Notes under the pieces: model-generated
What the model was told of the DNA's origin: nothing
Database searches by the model: none
The model's input: the letters and a program-made list of their open reading frames with translations, nothing else
Shown here: positions 27,741 to 35,567 of the stretch, in pieces
Layout of the letters: each line of letters opens with the position of its first letter
How positions within the stretch are numbered: the stretch's first letter is position 1
IMG/VR virus record: IMGVR_UViG_3300021403_000023
Span: 1-44,355 of that record
From: a virus
Reading direction: 5' to 3' (one strand)
Length of the DNA: 44,355 nucleotides
Program-made: the position numbers and the translations under genes

Positions 27741-28697
27741 TTAGCTGGTCGTGTTGTCGAAGACGCCACCAGAGGCCTTCTCGTTGCGAGCCACCAATGT
27801 GTACTCGCTGAGGATTTCCTTGATGTCGGAGTCGCCAGTCTTGGCGATTGGGAAGGACACGAAGCGCCGGCCATTGAGATAGGCCACTGCCCACATGTCC
27901 ATTTGCAGGGTGAACACGTCACGCGAGCGGGAGAAACGGTCAGGAGCAACGCGCAGCGTGCCGAAGTCCGATTCATAGACATCGACGGCCGCAACGATCT
28001 TCTTCTTGTCCGTATTCTCAATCGGGGTGGCTCGGCCGGTGAAGGTCGAGAACACCTGCTTGTTGAAACCGCCGGTCAGGATCACGTCCGGCTTGCCGCC
28101 AGCGTTCCAGATCGATTGCAGGACGGTCTTGAGGTTCGCCTCGGTGAACGCGCGCTGCGTGCCATCCGTGCGGGTGCCGGTGCCATCGGCGGCGGCCGGG
28201 TCGGAGCCCGTTGCGCCCTTGCTGGTATTGCTCTTGATCCATGACAGCAGAGAAGCCGTCTTGCGGGCGGTCGTATCGTTGCCGGAGTTCTTGGCCTGAT
28301 TGACGCCGCAGAGAATGGTTTCCATGTCGCGCTTGAGCTCGAGGCCCTTCAGCATTTCCTGATAGGCCATTTCGTCATCGCGGCCGGCATGCTCGACCGC
28401 ACGCTGAGTGCCGGTGACGCGCGGCGCCTTGCGTGAGATCTGAACGATGTTCCCGAGACGGACGGTCGAGGTCGTCGCATCGGCAATCACGTCATCACCT
28501 TCGAGTACCGCATTCGAGCCGTTGGCAGCGGCCAAAGCCTGGGTCTGCCATTCGTGGTTGACTGCCGATGCCTTCTCCTTCTCGATGCCCGACATGAAGG
28601 GGGTTTCGGTCGGGTCGATGCGGTAGATCACATCGGAGAGGTCTTCGCGGTTGCCAACCGCCTCATAGGTGGCAAACGTATTGGTAGGGAGTGCCAT
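27741..28697 (-). CDS. major capsid protein, SU10/DUF5309 (HK97-fold) family
   Basis: 318 aa; AGGA site before the ATG at 28697. Family blocks: NTFATYEAVGNREDLSDVIY RIDPTETPFMSGI, QISRKAPRVTGTQRAVEHAG, and VDVYESDFGTLRVAPDRFSR near the end, followed by DMWAVAYLNGRRF. These are diagnostic of the SU10-like capsid family (DUF5309). It forms the icosahedral shell. Scaffold gene directly upstream, fibre gene directly downstream. No N-terminal delta domain or fused protease is seen, so the separate scaffold is expected to guide assembly. Confidence 0.92.
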   Translation of the reverse strand: MALPTNTFATYEAVGNREDLSDVIYRIDPTETPFMSGIEKEKASAVNHEWQTQALAAANGSNAVLEGDDVIADATTSTVRLGNIVQISRKAPRVTGTQRAVEHAGRDDEMAYQEMLKGLELKRDMETILCGVNQAKNSGNDTTARKTASLLSWIKSNTSKGATGSDPAAADGTGTRTDGTQRAFTEANLKTVLQSIWNAGGKPDVILTGGFNKQVFSTFTGRATPIENTDKKKIVAAVDVYESDFGTLRVAPDRFSRSRDVFTLQMDMWAVAYLNGRRFVSFPIAKTGDSDIKEILSEYTLVARNEKASGGVFDNTTS

Positions 28698-28705
28698 TGT
28701 GGGTC

Positions 28706-29809
28706 CTATCTGGAAGCGGCGCGGCGGGCCATCAAGGCGCGGGCCGCGTCTTTCACGCTTCCGGTTTGATCGAGACGTTTGAATAGGTTTTGGACATCGG
28801 CGGCAGCCGCAGCCCCCTTGGGCTGAACAGTGCCAGGCCGCTGGACAGGCGGAAGGGTCTTGGCAGGCGCGGTCCTTACGGTCTTCTGCGCATCGCGATA
28901 GCGGACGCCATCCAGGAGCAAGAGTTGCAAGCGATGGTCATGGAGGGATATTTTTTCCTCTCCACGCCAAAGCTTGGCGAGTTCCTGGTCGGCAAATCCG
29001 AGTTCGTGCAGCACATCGACCGCCGCGCCCTGCAGCTTGGTCTTTTTCGCAGGATCGGCCAGCTCAGGAGCCTTATCGAGAAGTGCAGTTGACTCGCGCT
29101 GGACGAAGTCAGAGAGCTTCTGAGCCTCTTCCTGCGCTTGCCGCTGTTTGGCCTGCTCGACCTGTTGGTTTACAGCGGCAATTCGCTTCTGTGCCGCATC
29201 CCACATGACGTAGCGGGGCCAGTCTTCTCGAGCGAGCTTCTGGACATCCTCGATTGAGCGGATATCGGCAAATTCTGCGCTCTGCTGCTGCTGGATTGCC
29301 TGCAAGAGGGCGGGCAATGCCGTCTCGTACTGCTGTTGTGCCTGTTGCACCTTCTGGCGATCGGCCTCGATTGCCTTTCGCAGCTCAGCGGCTTCATTCT
29401 GGGTCCGGCGAACCTCTGCACTGGCCTTTCTGTCATGCTCAAGCAGGAACTCCTGCGTGCCACGGTCGAGTTTGGCCCAATGCTCGGCTCGGTCCTTCGT
29501 CCAAGACCTCGGCAAGTCGAGTGGCGGCTGGTCAGCCGGGTCGCTTGCTTGCGTCTCGCCAGTGGCCTCCGTTTCGGGAGGGGCGGCGTCTGCCTCATCG
29601 GCAGATTCGGTGACAGGTGGCGGTGCTGCCGGCTCAGGGCGCTCCTGCGTGGCCTGTTGTGTCTCTGGGGTCTTCTTATAGCGATAGCTCGCCAGCGTGC
29701 GGGCAGCTTCCCGCGCCGACATGGCGGCATTGTCCTGGGTGTTTTCGATCTGGACAATAGAGATCGGCTCGCCGGCATCGCTGCCAGCGCCAATAGCTTC
29801 ATCAGACAT
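28706..29809 (-). CDS. scaffolding protein
   Basis: 367 aa, AAGGA site before the ATG at 29809. Acidic disordered N-terminus with Pro/Glu/Ala (ERPEPAAPPPVTESADEADA), then DLPRSWTKDRAEHWAKLDRG TQEFLLEHDR. A long Gln/Glu/Ala coiled coil follows (QKVQQAQQQYETALPALLQA IQQQQ) and a basic C-terminal helix (RLDQTGSVKDAARALMARRA), the usual capsid-binding end of P22-type scaffolds. Immediately upstream of the major capsid gene. The core DRAEHWAKLDRGTQEF is a common motif of this phage scaffold group. High confidence from composition and position. Confidence 0.88.
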   Translation of the reverse strand: MSDEAIGAGSDAGEPISIVQIENTQDNAAMSAREAARTLASYRYKKTPETQQATQERPEPAAPPPVTESADEADAAPPETEATGETQASDPADQPPLDLPRSWTKDRAEHWAKLDRGTQEFLLEHDRKASAEVRRTQNEAAELRKAIEADRQKVQQAQQQYETALPALLQAIQQQQSAEFADIRSIEDVQKLAREDWPRYVMWDAAQKRIAAVNQQVEQAKQRQAQEEAQKLSDFVQRESTALLDKAPELADPAKKTKLQGAAVDVLHELGFADQELAKLWRGEEKISLHDHRLQLLLLDGVRYRDAQKTVRTAPAKTLPPVQRPGTVQPKGAAAAADVQNLFKRLDQTGSVKDAARALMARRAASR

Positions 29810-29812
29810 GGA

Positions 29813-29983
29813 TTATCCTTGTTTCGGACGTGCGCGGTAAATCTCAGTCGGCAGATAGGCCAACTGGGTATCGAAAATGAACCAGCGTTCCAGGTTGTGC
29901 AGGTCTATGGCCTTGCGCGGAATGAGCCTGCCTTGCCGACATCTCGCCTTCCATCGGCGCAATGAATCCCGCTTATGCCGCAT
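29813..29983 (-). CDS. 56-aa basic protein upstream of the scaffold gene
   Basis: The ATG at 29983 lies inside the last codons of the preceding gene and the TAA is 4 bases before the scaffold start. The product begins MRHKRDSLRRWKARCRQGRL, then IPRKAIDLHNLERWFIFDTQ, LAYLPTEIYRARPKQG. The first 25 residues are strongly basic; the rest has coding-like composition. It fills a 163-bp gap. Other frames here are interrupted. Function unknown; perhaps RNA- or DNA-binding. Confidence 0.65.
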   Translation of the reverse strand: MRHKRDSLRRWKARCRQGRLIPRKAIDLHNLERWFIFDTQLAYLPTEIYRARPKQG

Positions 29984-30245
29984 TGAGTTTGCCCATCATG
30001 TCGATTTCGCGCTGAGCCAAGCGGCCATCAGCGACGACTTTCTTAAGCTGTGTCTGAACGTTCCTCAGATTGGCCTGCGAGCGCCACAGTTCATCCCGCA
30101 AAGCCTGGTCTTCGCAGTCCTTCCAGGTATCGACATAGACCTTCTCCAGATAGGCGAATGTCTCCTGCAGCAGCTCATTATGGAGAAGCGCCTGCGCCTG
30201 GGCTTGTTTTCCTATGGCGCGGCTTAGCTTGTATTCATCGGACAT
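29973..30245 (-). CDS. small helical protein of the head module
   Basis: 90 aa. Continuous charged helix: MSDEYKLSRAIGKQAQAQAL LHNELLQETFAYLEKVYVDT, then WKDCEDQALRDELWRSQANL RNVQTQLKKVVADGR and REIDMMGKLNAA. I recognise this type from alphaproteobacterial phages, between the tail-fibre or portal genes and scaffold. Helical hairpin likely; an assembly or packaging accessory role is possible. The preceding gene in this direction is separated by the plus-strand methyltransferase. Confidence 0.7.
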   Translation of the reverse strand: MSDEYKLSRAIGKQAQAQALLHNELLQETFAYLEKVYVDTWKDCEDQALRDELWRSQANLRNVQTQLKKVVADGRLAQREIDMMGKLNAA

Positions 30246-30282
30246 CGTGGCTTATTCTTCCTATCCCCTTCCGAAGAGGCAA

Positions 30283-30996
30283 ATGATGACGAACTTTTTC
30301 AGTTTGCACGGCCGCACCACGGCGCAAAGCACCTATGCCGGAATCGATGAAAATGCACTGCCTGGTCAGCACGCCATGATGTTCGAACTGCTCTCATCTC
30401 TAGTCCCTCCCGGCGCACGGGTGCTCGACCTGGCCTCCGGGATGGGAGCTTGGCCGCAACGCTTGTCCGACAATGGCTATGATGTGACTGGATGCGACAT
30501 TCAGCCAAATCTATGTCGTGTTCGCTGTGAGAAGGCAGACCTTAATGAAGCCTTCTCTAATAGATTTGGTGGGCAACAATTCGACGCCATTACAGCAATC
30601 GAAATGTTGGAGCACATCGAGAATCCACGCCACATTTTTCGCGAAAGCAATCGACTGCTAAAGCCTGGGGGCACGCTACTGCTGTCCACACCGAACGCTT
30701 CCGGCTTTCACTCCCGCATCAAGTTTCTAGCGACCGGCAGGTTTTCAATGTTTGATGATGTCCAATATCATGGCATTGGACACATCAGGCCAATCACCTA
30801 TTGGGAGCTTGAGAAGATGCTGATAGAGGCATGTTTTAGCGTCCAACAAGTGAGGTTTCACGACAACTACGACCTCGTGCCTCACAGCGTCGGGGAAATT
30901 GTGAAGCTTCTTTCGTCTGTCCTAAAGCCGCTCCTTCAGGGAGTTGCTGGCGGACAGGTCATTATAGTCTCGGCTACAAAGGCGCGCGACATCTAG
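30283..30996 (+). CDS. class I SAM-dependent methyltransferase on the opposite strand
   Basis: 237 aa from the ATGATG at 30283, after a GAAGAGG site; a longer frame from 30214 lacks one. Motif I is VLDLASGMGAWPQRL (about residues 47-61), motif II VTGCDIQ, then AITAIEMLEHIENPRHIFRE and LLKPGGTLLLSTPNASGFHS, the arrangement of the UbiG/methyltransferase-11 group. Members methylate small molecules or sugars. It runs against the late operon, meeting the glycosidase-like tail gene tail to tail with a 4-base overlap. It is A/T-richer than the neighbours, pointing to recent acquisition. Probably a moron altering lipopolysaccharide or capsule glycan; substrate unknown. Confidence 0.85.
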   Translation: MMTNFFSLHGRTTAQSTYAGIDENALPGQHAMMFELLSSLVPPGARVLDLASGMGAWPQRLSDNGYDVTGCDIQPNLCRVRCEKADLNEAFSNRFGGQQFDAITAIEMLEHIENPRHIFRESNRLLKPGGTLLLSTPNASGFHSRIKFLATGRFSMFDDVQYHGIGHIRPITYWELEKMLIEACFSVQQVRFHDNYDLVPHSVGEIVKLLSSVLKPLLQGVAGGQVIIVSATKARDI

Positions 30997-32990
30997 AAGC
31001 CACCCCTCATGTTCATTCCGCGCCGATGAGGATTTATGTATTGCACGAGACCATCGTATTTTGGTGAGTGTGCAGGAGTAAGCATAGATTCCAGCACACT
31101 CCAAAAGCCCGTTTCTGCCCAATACCCGATATCTGAGAAGTGATTGAACACTGTTCCACCATGGTTAGCCCAATCGTTCAAAAGAATTGTATAAAAATTG
31201 AACATCCTTAAGTCACGATTGGCAGCAGTATACAAATTGTACAAACTTGGATCAGAATAATAGTTATTTCTGAAATCATAATCCACGAACGTTTGACCAC
31301 CTTCGTAAGCCAATACAGGGATTCCATTTAGATTTGAGTCGCCAGTGGCTGCGATGATATTTGGAACCATATAACCAGCCATGACGCCGCCAGTAGACCC
31401 ATTCTGATTGCCGGGCATGATAACCCATGCGGGCGTTACGGCTCCTTGTGATGTGTTTTTCGTCATGCAAGCGAAGTATGTGGTTCCAGCAGCCAGTTGA
31501 TAGTTTGAATTGAGCGCTCCAGCCGCATTGCCGAAAGGATATTGAATCGGGAACGCCGTTCCTCCGTCTACGGCAAGAGTTGGTGATGTGCCGCTATTGG
31601 CGTGCGCCTTGAACTGAATCATTTGCTGATTTGCAGGCGACGAAGGAAGGGACCCATTTCCCCAAGAGGCGTCTGAAGTAAGGGCATATGCCGTGCAGAG
31701 GCCGCCTGTGACGGTTCCTGTCGTAGTATTTGCTCCGGCGCCGGTCGGCACGGTGCCCCCAGCAAATATTTCATAGAACAGCTTGTTCAGTCCTCCATCA
31801 TTATCAGAAGTCCACGCTATGGGCGCGAAGAATGAAACATATGGCGCCACACAGAAAGCATCTCCATTTTGAGCCATCGTGCCTGAAAATGCCGTAGGAT
31901 CACCGCCGTATTGGGAAGCCGTAAACGTCAAAAGAAAATCGTTGGTTCCGGTATTTGAAAATTGACCTCCGAGCACGCGCGTACATCTAGACCCTAGAAC
32001 AGCCTTGGCGGCATTCAGCGTCTTCACCATGCGAAGATAAGTTTGACAATTACCAGCCGTGAAGTCGTTAGGAGCGGCCGGGAAATTCACATAGCCAGAC
32101 GCAACCCAACTTGCAGGCCAATTATTGGTGAACATCATTTCATTTGCAAACTCGACATAGACATGAGCACTCGATGAGAGATTGCTTGCGGCAAGTGTCG
32201 CAGCTTGCGTGGCATAATTATCATCTGCCAGAACCGGAATATTGATCCAACAATCTGCACCCGTAGCATTGCATAGGGCGAAGCATACTTCTAGTGGGAC
32301 GATCCCGGAGCCAGCCGGCCACTTGACTTGATCCCCCCAAAATATCCATCCGGCAGTTGGTCTATTGCTCCACGTCGTCTGGGTGCTTCCGTTCGTCCCC
32401 ATCCAATCCATGAACCGAAGCACTTTGAAGGGCGCGATCCGATTGAGGAAGGCCGGATTAAAGGAAAGAGGGTTGTTAGTTATGGCCGTTTCCGCCGGAT
32501 CGATAATCACATCAGTGGCAGTAGGAGCGTAGACAAAGCGAAAATTCTTGGCGTAGTTTCCGTCTGTGGTTCCAGTCTGGAATATCCGCAATCCGCCTGT
32601 GCTCGGAGTCGTTATGTTGAATATCTGCCGTCCAGCCGTGGATTGCCCTGCATTGAACGCAGGTCCAAGATCACCGTGATATTCAAATGTGCCCGCTCCG
32701 TCATAAAGAAAAACGTACGTTCCAGCCACATACGGAGAAGGCAACGTCTGGTTTACATAAAACCCTAACGCCAACTGCGTCCACGTATGCGCTCCAGGAC
32801 CGGTACCGAACGTCGTCGCATACCCATTGCTATCGAGAAAGTTGGCGTAAAGTGCGGCTTCTTCGCTCGTATCTGGATTTGATGCCGTACGAGTCGTCCA
32901 ACCGCTTCCGTATTTCATCATATTCAGGAATGGATTTTCAGATGTGCCACCTTCCATGCCTGTTAGGTTAATGCCGACCTTAACCGTCAT
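30993..32990 (-). CDS. receptor-binding tail protein with GH-A (cellulase-like) TIM-barrel features
   Basis: 665 aa, start TAATG-coupled to the previous gene. It opens TVKVGINLTGMEGGTSENPF, like secreted cellulase-type glycosidases. A carbohydrate-binding-like region (about residues 75-155) precedes the barrel. Two glutamates sit where clan GH-A has its catalytic pair: N283-E284 in YVEFANEMMF and E563 in PVLAYEGGQ. Between them a beta-domain of about 130 residues (near 400-535) is inserted. No signal peptide, as expected of a virion protein. Likely a depolymerase tail spike degrading host exopolysaccharide. The fold reading is strong but enzymatic activity is inferred. Lower GC than the head genes. 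Confidence 0.7.
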   Translation of the reverse strand: MTVKVGINLTGMEGGTSENPFLNMMKYGSGWTTRTASNPDTSEEAALYANFLDSNGYATTFGTGPGAHTWTQLALGFYVNQTLPSPYVAGTYVFLYDGAGTFEYHGDLGPAFNAGQSTAGRQIFNITTPSTGGLRIFQTGTTDGNYAKNFRFVYAPTATDVIIDPAETAITNNPLSFNPAFLNRIAPFKVLRFMDWMGTNGSTQTTWSNRPTAGWIFWGDQVKWPAGSGIVPLEVCFALCNATGADCWINIPVLADDNYATQAATLAASNLSSSAHVYVEFANEMMFTNNWPASWVASGYVNFPAAPNDFTAGNCQTYLRMVKTLNAAKAVLGSRCTRVLGGQFSNTGTNDFLLTFTASQYGGDPTAFSGTMAQNGDAFCVAPYVSFFAPIAWTSDNDGGLNKLFYEIFAGGTVPTGAGANTTTGTVTGGLCTAYALTSDASWGNGSLPSSPANQQMIQFKAHANSGTSPTLAVDGGTAFPIQYPFGNAAGALNSNYQLAAGTTYFACMTKNTSQGAVTPAWVIMPGNQNGSTGGVMAGYMVPNIIAATGDSNLNGIPVLAYEGGQTFVDYDFRNNYYSDPSLYNLYTAANRDLRMFNFYTILLNDWANHGGTVFNHFSDIGYWAETGFWSVLESMLTPAHSPKYDGLVQYINPHRRGMNMRGGF

Positions 32991-34177
32991 TAGTACACAT
33001 TGGTGCCTAATGAGGTCATATATGCGTTGACCAAGCCTGCCAAAGTATCAGATTGTCCGGTAGTGAGGCCACCGCCCCAGAATACGACAGCAAGCTGATC
33101 GGCGCTAAGCCTGTTCGCAGAACTGACATTTCTAGCTAAAATATAAATCGATCGATCCGGTAGTGCTGTTGAGGCTTGTGTGACTGAATTAGTTTGGGCT
33201 CCGCCGTTCCGCCGGATGTTACCGGCAGATGCTCCGGTCCTGCTTGTAATCACCAAGCCCTGTGCATTAGGACAAGTTAACGCCTCTCCTACAGCATTAC
33301 TTTCATTGATCAGAATGTCCGAGCCAGCCCCATCATAAGCATATTGTTCTATATTCCATGTGCTAGTCGTTCCTTGACAACCCAAATTGTCATAGCTTTG
33401 GTTTATGGTCCTATTCGTCATATTATAAGCGCCAAAATGAGCGCTATTCTGTTGGAAATTTCCGCCTGCAGTCGATGGAACAAATCCGCTATCTAGAAAC
33501 GCCGCTGAAGCATCTCCAGCATATCCGTGGCTTGCAGTGAATGTCGGACTACCATGTATCGTAAACGTGCCAAGATTGGCGATGTCTATTCCAGCCTGGA
33601 AGGTGTTTTCGCTGGCTAATAGCCACATGCGATCCAGGACGGAAAAGAGCGAGTTTGTTTTCAGGCCCTTTATAAGGGTATCAACGAAGCCCTTTTGAGA
33701 CGTTCCGACTGTACCACCAGCCGTCACAACGGCATTTACCCAAGCTGTTGTAGCCGAATCAAAACCGCCCGTTTGAGTCCACGATGACGATGCGTCAACC
33801 GTGGAATTGGCACTATTGGCACCCTTTTGCTGGAAATGAACATAATAAGTCCCTCCAGGCGTCAGTCCGGTCGCAGTGGCATTTTGCGTTCCACTGCCAC
33901 TGACAGCCTGGTTACCAGACGCTGGAGCTGTAGCCCCTGTATTGTCTTGGCCGGCTTGAACCTGCGCCACAGATGGCAATGTCGCACTTGCGGTCACAAC
34001 CCAATATAGCGTCCCATTTCCGGTATCTGTAGAAACCGATAGGGACGCAGTAGGATCAGTAGCCGAGGAACCTGTGGGACTCGTGAGATTTGGTGCAGGA
34101 GGCTGATCAGCCGACCCGGCAAGGGGCGCACCACCCATCTTACCGAAATCAAGATCAGCCCCCATAAATCCAACCAT
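32990..34177 (-). CDS. tail fibre with fibronectin-III-like and lectin-like domains
   Basis: 395 aa from the ATG at 34177, which overlaps the previous stop (TGATG); the GTG at 34186 is an alternative. Residues about 25-135 look like an FN3 module (PNLTSPTGSSATDPTASLSV, then TGLTPGGTYYVHFQQKGANS). The rest has VLDRMWLLASENTFQAGIDI, SPTFTASHGYAGDASAAFLD, FQQNSAHFGAYN and IYILARNVSSANRLSADQLA, a concanavalin-like set common in fibres of Rhizobiales phages. Likely exposed on the tail and host-binding. Coupled to the glycosidase-like gene. Low GC. Confidence 0.7.
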   Translation of the reverse strand: MVGFMGADLDFGKMGGAPLAGSADQPPAPNLTSPTGSSATDPTASLSVSTDTGNGTLYWVVTASATLPSVAQVQAGQDNTGATAPASGNQAVSGSGTQNATATGLTPGGTYYVHFQQKGANSANSTVDASSSWTQTGGFDSATTAWVNAVVTAGGTVGTSQKGFVDTLIKGLKTNSLFSVLDRMWLLASENTFQAGIDIANLGTFTIHGSPTFTASHGYAGDASAAFLDSGFVPSTAGGNFQQNSAHFGAYNMTNRTINQSYDNLGCQGTTSTWNIEQYAYDGAGSDILINESNAVGEALTCPNAQGLVITSRTGASAGNIRRNGGAQTNSVTQASTALPDRSIYILARNVSSANRLSADQLAVVFWGGGLTTGQSDTLAGLVNAYMTSLGTNVY

Positions 34178-34470
34178 CAGGCACACTCAGTAACTTGCAA
34201 CGTGCCACCGGATGAGACTTGGACAGCCGAGACCTTTTGGCCTGGCGTCACGCTCACATATTCAGCCGCACCGGCAGCCATATAGACATCGTTGGCCGTA
34301 GCCGTTGGAGTGCCATCTCCCACTTTCACATAGGCCGCCGTCGTCACGATAATGCGTACCTTGTAGGTCCCTGACCCGAAAGGATTGGTAACGACGCCTG
34401 CAGTTCCCGTATATGAAAAATTCTGCGTGGTGCCCCATCGCGCAGTGCCGATATATTGCTGACCAGCCAT
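34177..34470 (-). CDS. small beta-rich structural protein
   Basis: 97 aa. GTYKVRIIVTTAAYVKVGDG, then TPTATANDVYMAAGAAEYVS and GQKVSAVQVSSGGTLQVTEC are the features of a small beta-sandwich repeatedly found near phage portal and neck genes (often with the phrase VKVGDGTPTAT). It may decorate the head or join the neck. Its stop overlaps the start of the fibre gene. Confidence 0.7.
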   Translation of the reverse strand: MAGQQYIGTARWGTTQNFSYTGTAGVVTNPFGSGTYKVRIIVTTAAYVKVGDGTPTATANDVYMAAGAAEYVSVTPGQKVSAVQVSSGGTLQVTECA

Positions 34471-34479
34471 AGCGTTTCC

Positions 34480-35175
34480 TTAAGTGAAGTTTCCAATCGC
34501 GCGGATATGGACGTTGGCGCCAGTCGTGATCTTCCATGCGCCGTTCTTGGATACACATCCCATCTTGACGTAGATAGGAGCTAGGTCTGAAAGCGTACCC
34601 GTCACGAAAATATTGACTGAGGTGGCGTTATCGAGCAACGCGACAGTCCCAGCGGCAGTCGTCTCCGGGATGACTAGAACGCCATCAAGCCAATCGCCTG
34701 TTGCGCCAGTCGAGCCGAGCACAGTCGCGGTCTGCGAAGCAGCCACATCCTGATAGGTCTGCGATGCCAATACGACAGGAGCGGATGAGCCTGGAACAGC
34801 GCGCCCATTGGCATTGCCACCCGACTTGACATTGATATCCAGCGCATTGCCCGTCGACGTGATGGCGTTTCCAGCACCATCATTTAGATCGACAGACGAA
34901 CCTAGGGCGGCACCCGACTTGATATTTACGTCCAGCGCGCTTCCGGTTGAGGTTATCGAGGTTCCAGAGCCGTCATGCACATTTACTGATGACGATGCGC
35001 CGGATTTGATATTGACATCCAACGCGCTGCCAGTCTGCGTAACTGTGACGCCAGCGCTGTCATTTAGAACAATGCGCTGTAGCTTCTTGGTCTCGGCATC
35101 CTCGCTGATATCGTATGTCGCAACCGGGATGTTCGCGCCGGTAGTGGGGGGGATTTTGACATCGGAAGTCGTCAT
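34480..35175 (-). CDS. beta-repeat structural protein
   Basis: 231 aa. Residues about 42-120 carry three tandem copies of a roughly 30-residue unit with the core TSTGSALDVNIKSGA (QTGSALDVNIKSG, STGSALDVNIKSG, STGNALDINVKSG), spaced by VHDGSG/LNDGAG. That implies a beta-solenoid or stacked hairpin stem. The C-terminal part (SQTYQDVAASQTATVLGSTG; IFVTGTLSDLAPIYVKMGC) is a compact beta domain. It is directly after the portal-linked genes, so a neck or head fibre is likely. Starts overlapping the previous gene by 4 bases. Confidence 0.65.
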   Translation of the reverse strand: MTTSDVKIPPTTGANIPVATYDISEDAETKKLQRIVLNDSAGVTVTQTGSALDVNIKSGASSSVNVHDGSGTSITSTGSALDVNIKSGAALGSSVDLNDGAGNAITSTGNALDINVKSGGNANGRAVPGSSAPVVLASQTYQDVAASQTATVLGSTGATGDWLDGVLVIPETTAAGTVALLDNATSVNIFVTGTLSDLAPIYVKMGCVSKNGAWKITTGANVHIRAIGNFT

Positions 35176-35567
35176 TGCAGCAGCAGAAGCGCAATAGCCT
35201 CTTCCTCGTCATCATCGGCCATCTGGCGCTTAATCTCCGCAATGTGACGCATTACCTTGCCCGTATGCTGCAGGACTTCCGCGGTGTGCTTTGCCTGCGT
35301 GGCAGCCTCCAGGCTTTCATGGATAGCGCTGGCCTGGACTTCATCGGCCTGCTGGGCAGCGACCGCAGCGGCCTTGGCAGCCGTCGCTAATGCCACCCTG
35401 GCCTTGCGCCGTCCTAGTGTGGCAGCCCGTTCCTCGGCTTCCTTGGCAAGCTCGCCAATGAGGGCATGCCAGCGTTTACGGCTGAAATAGCCGCCGCTGA
35501 TGCTTCCGCCACCAGTTGCGCCGGGTGCAGTTCCTCCGCTCCCGCCGAACAGCAGTAACAAGCTCAT
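35172..35567 (-). CDS. Gly-rich then helical protein behind the portal gene
   Basis: 131 aa. A hydrophobic/Gly start (MSLLLLFGGSGGTAPGATGG) is followed by YFSRKRWHALIGELAKEAEE and an Ala-rich helical hairpin (AKAAAVAAQQADEVQASAIH ESLEAATQAKHTAEVLQH), closing in an acidic run. The opening LLLLFG is frequent in a phage family placed between portal and head-tail genes; function unknown. Coupled to both neighbours by 4-base overlaps. Confidence 0.65.
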   Translation of the reverse strand: MSLLLLFGGSGGTAPGATGGGSISGGYFSRKRWHALIGELAKEAEERAATLGRRKARVALATAAKAAAVAAQQADEVQASAIHESLEAATQAKHTAEVLQHTGKVMRHIAEIKRQMADDDEEEAIALLLLQ

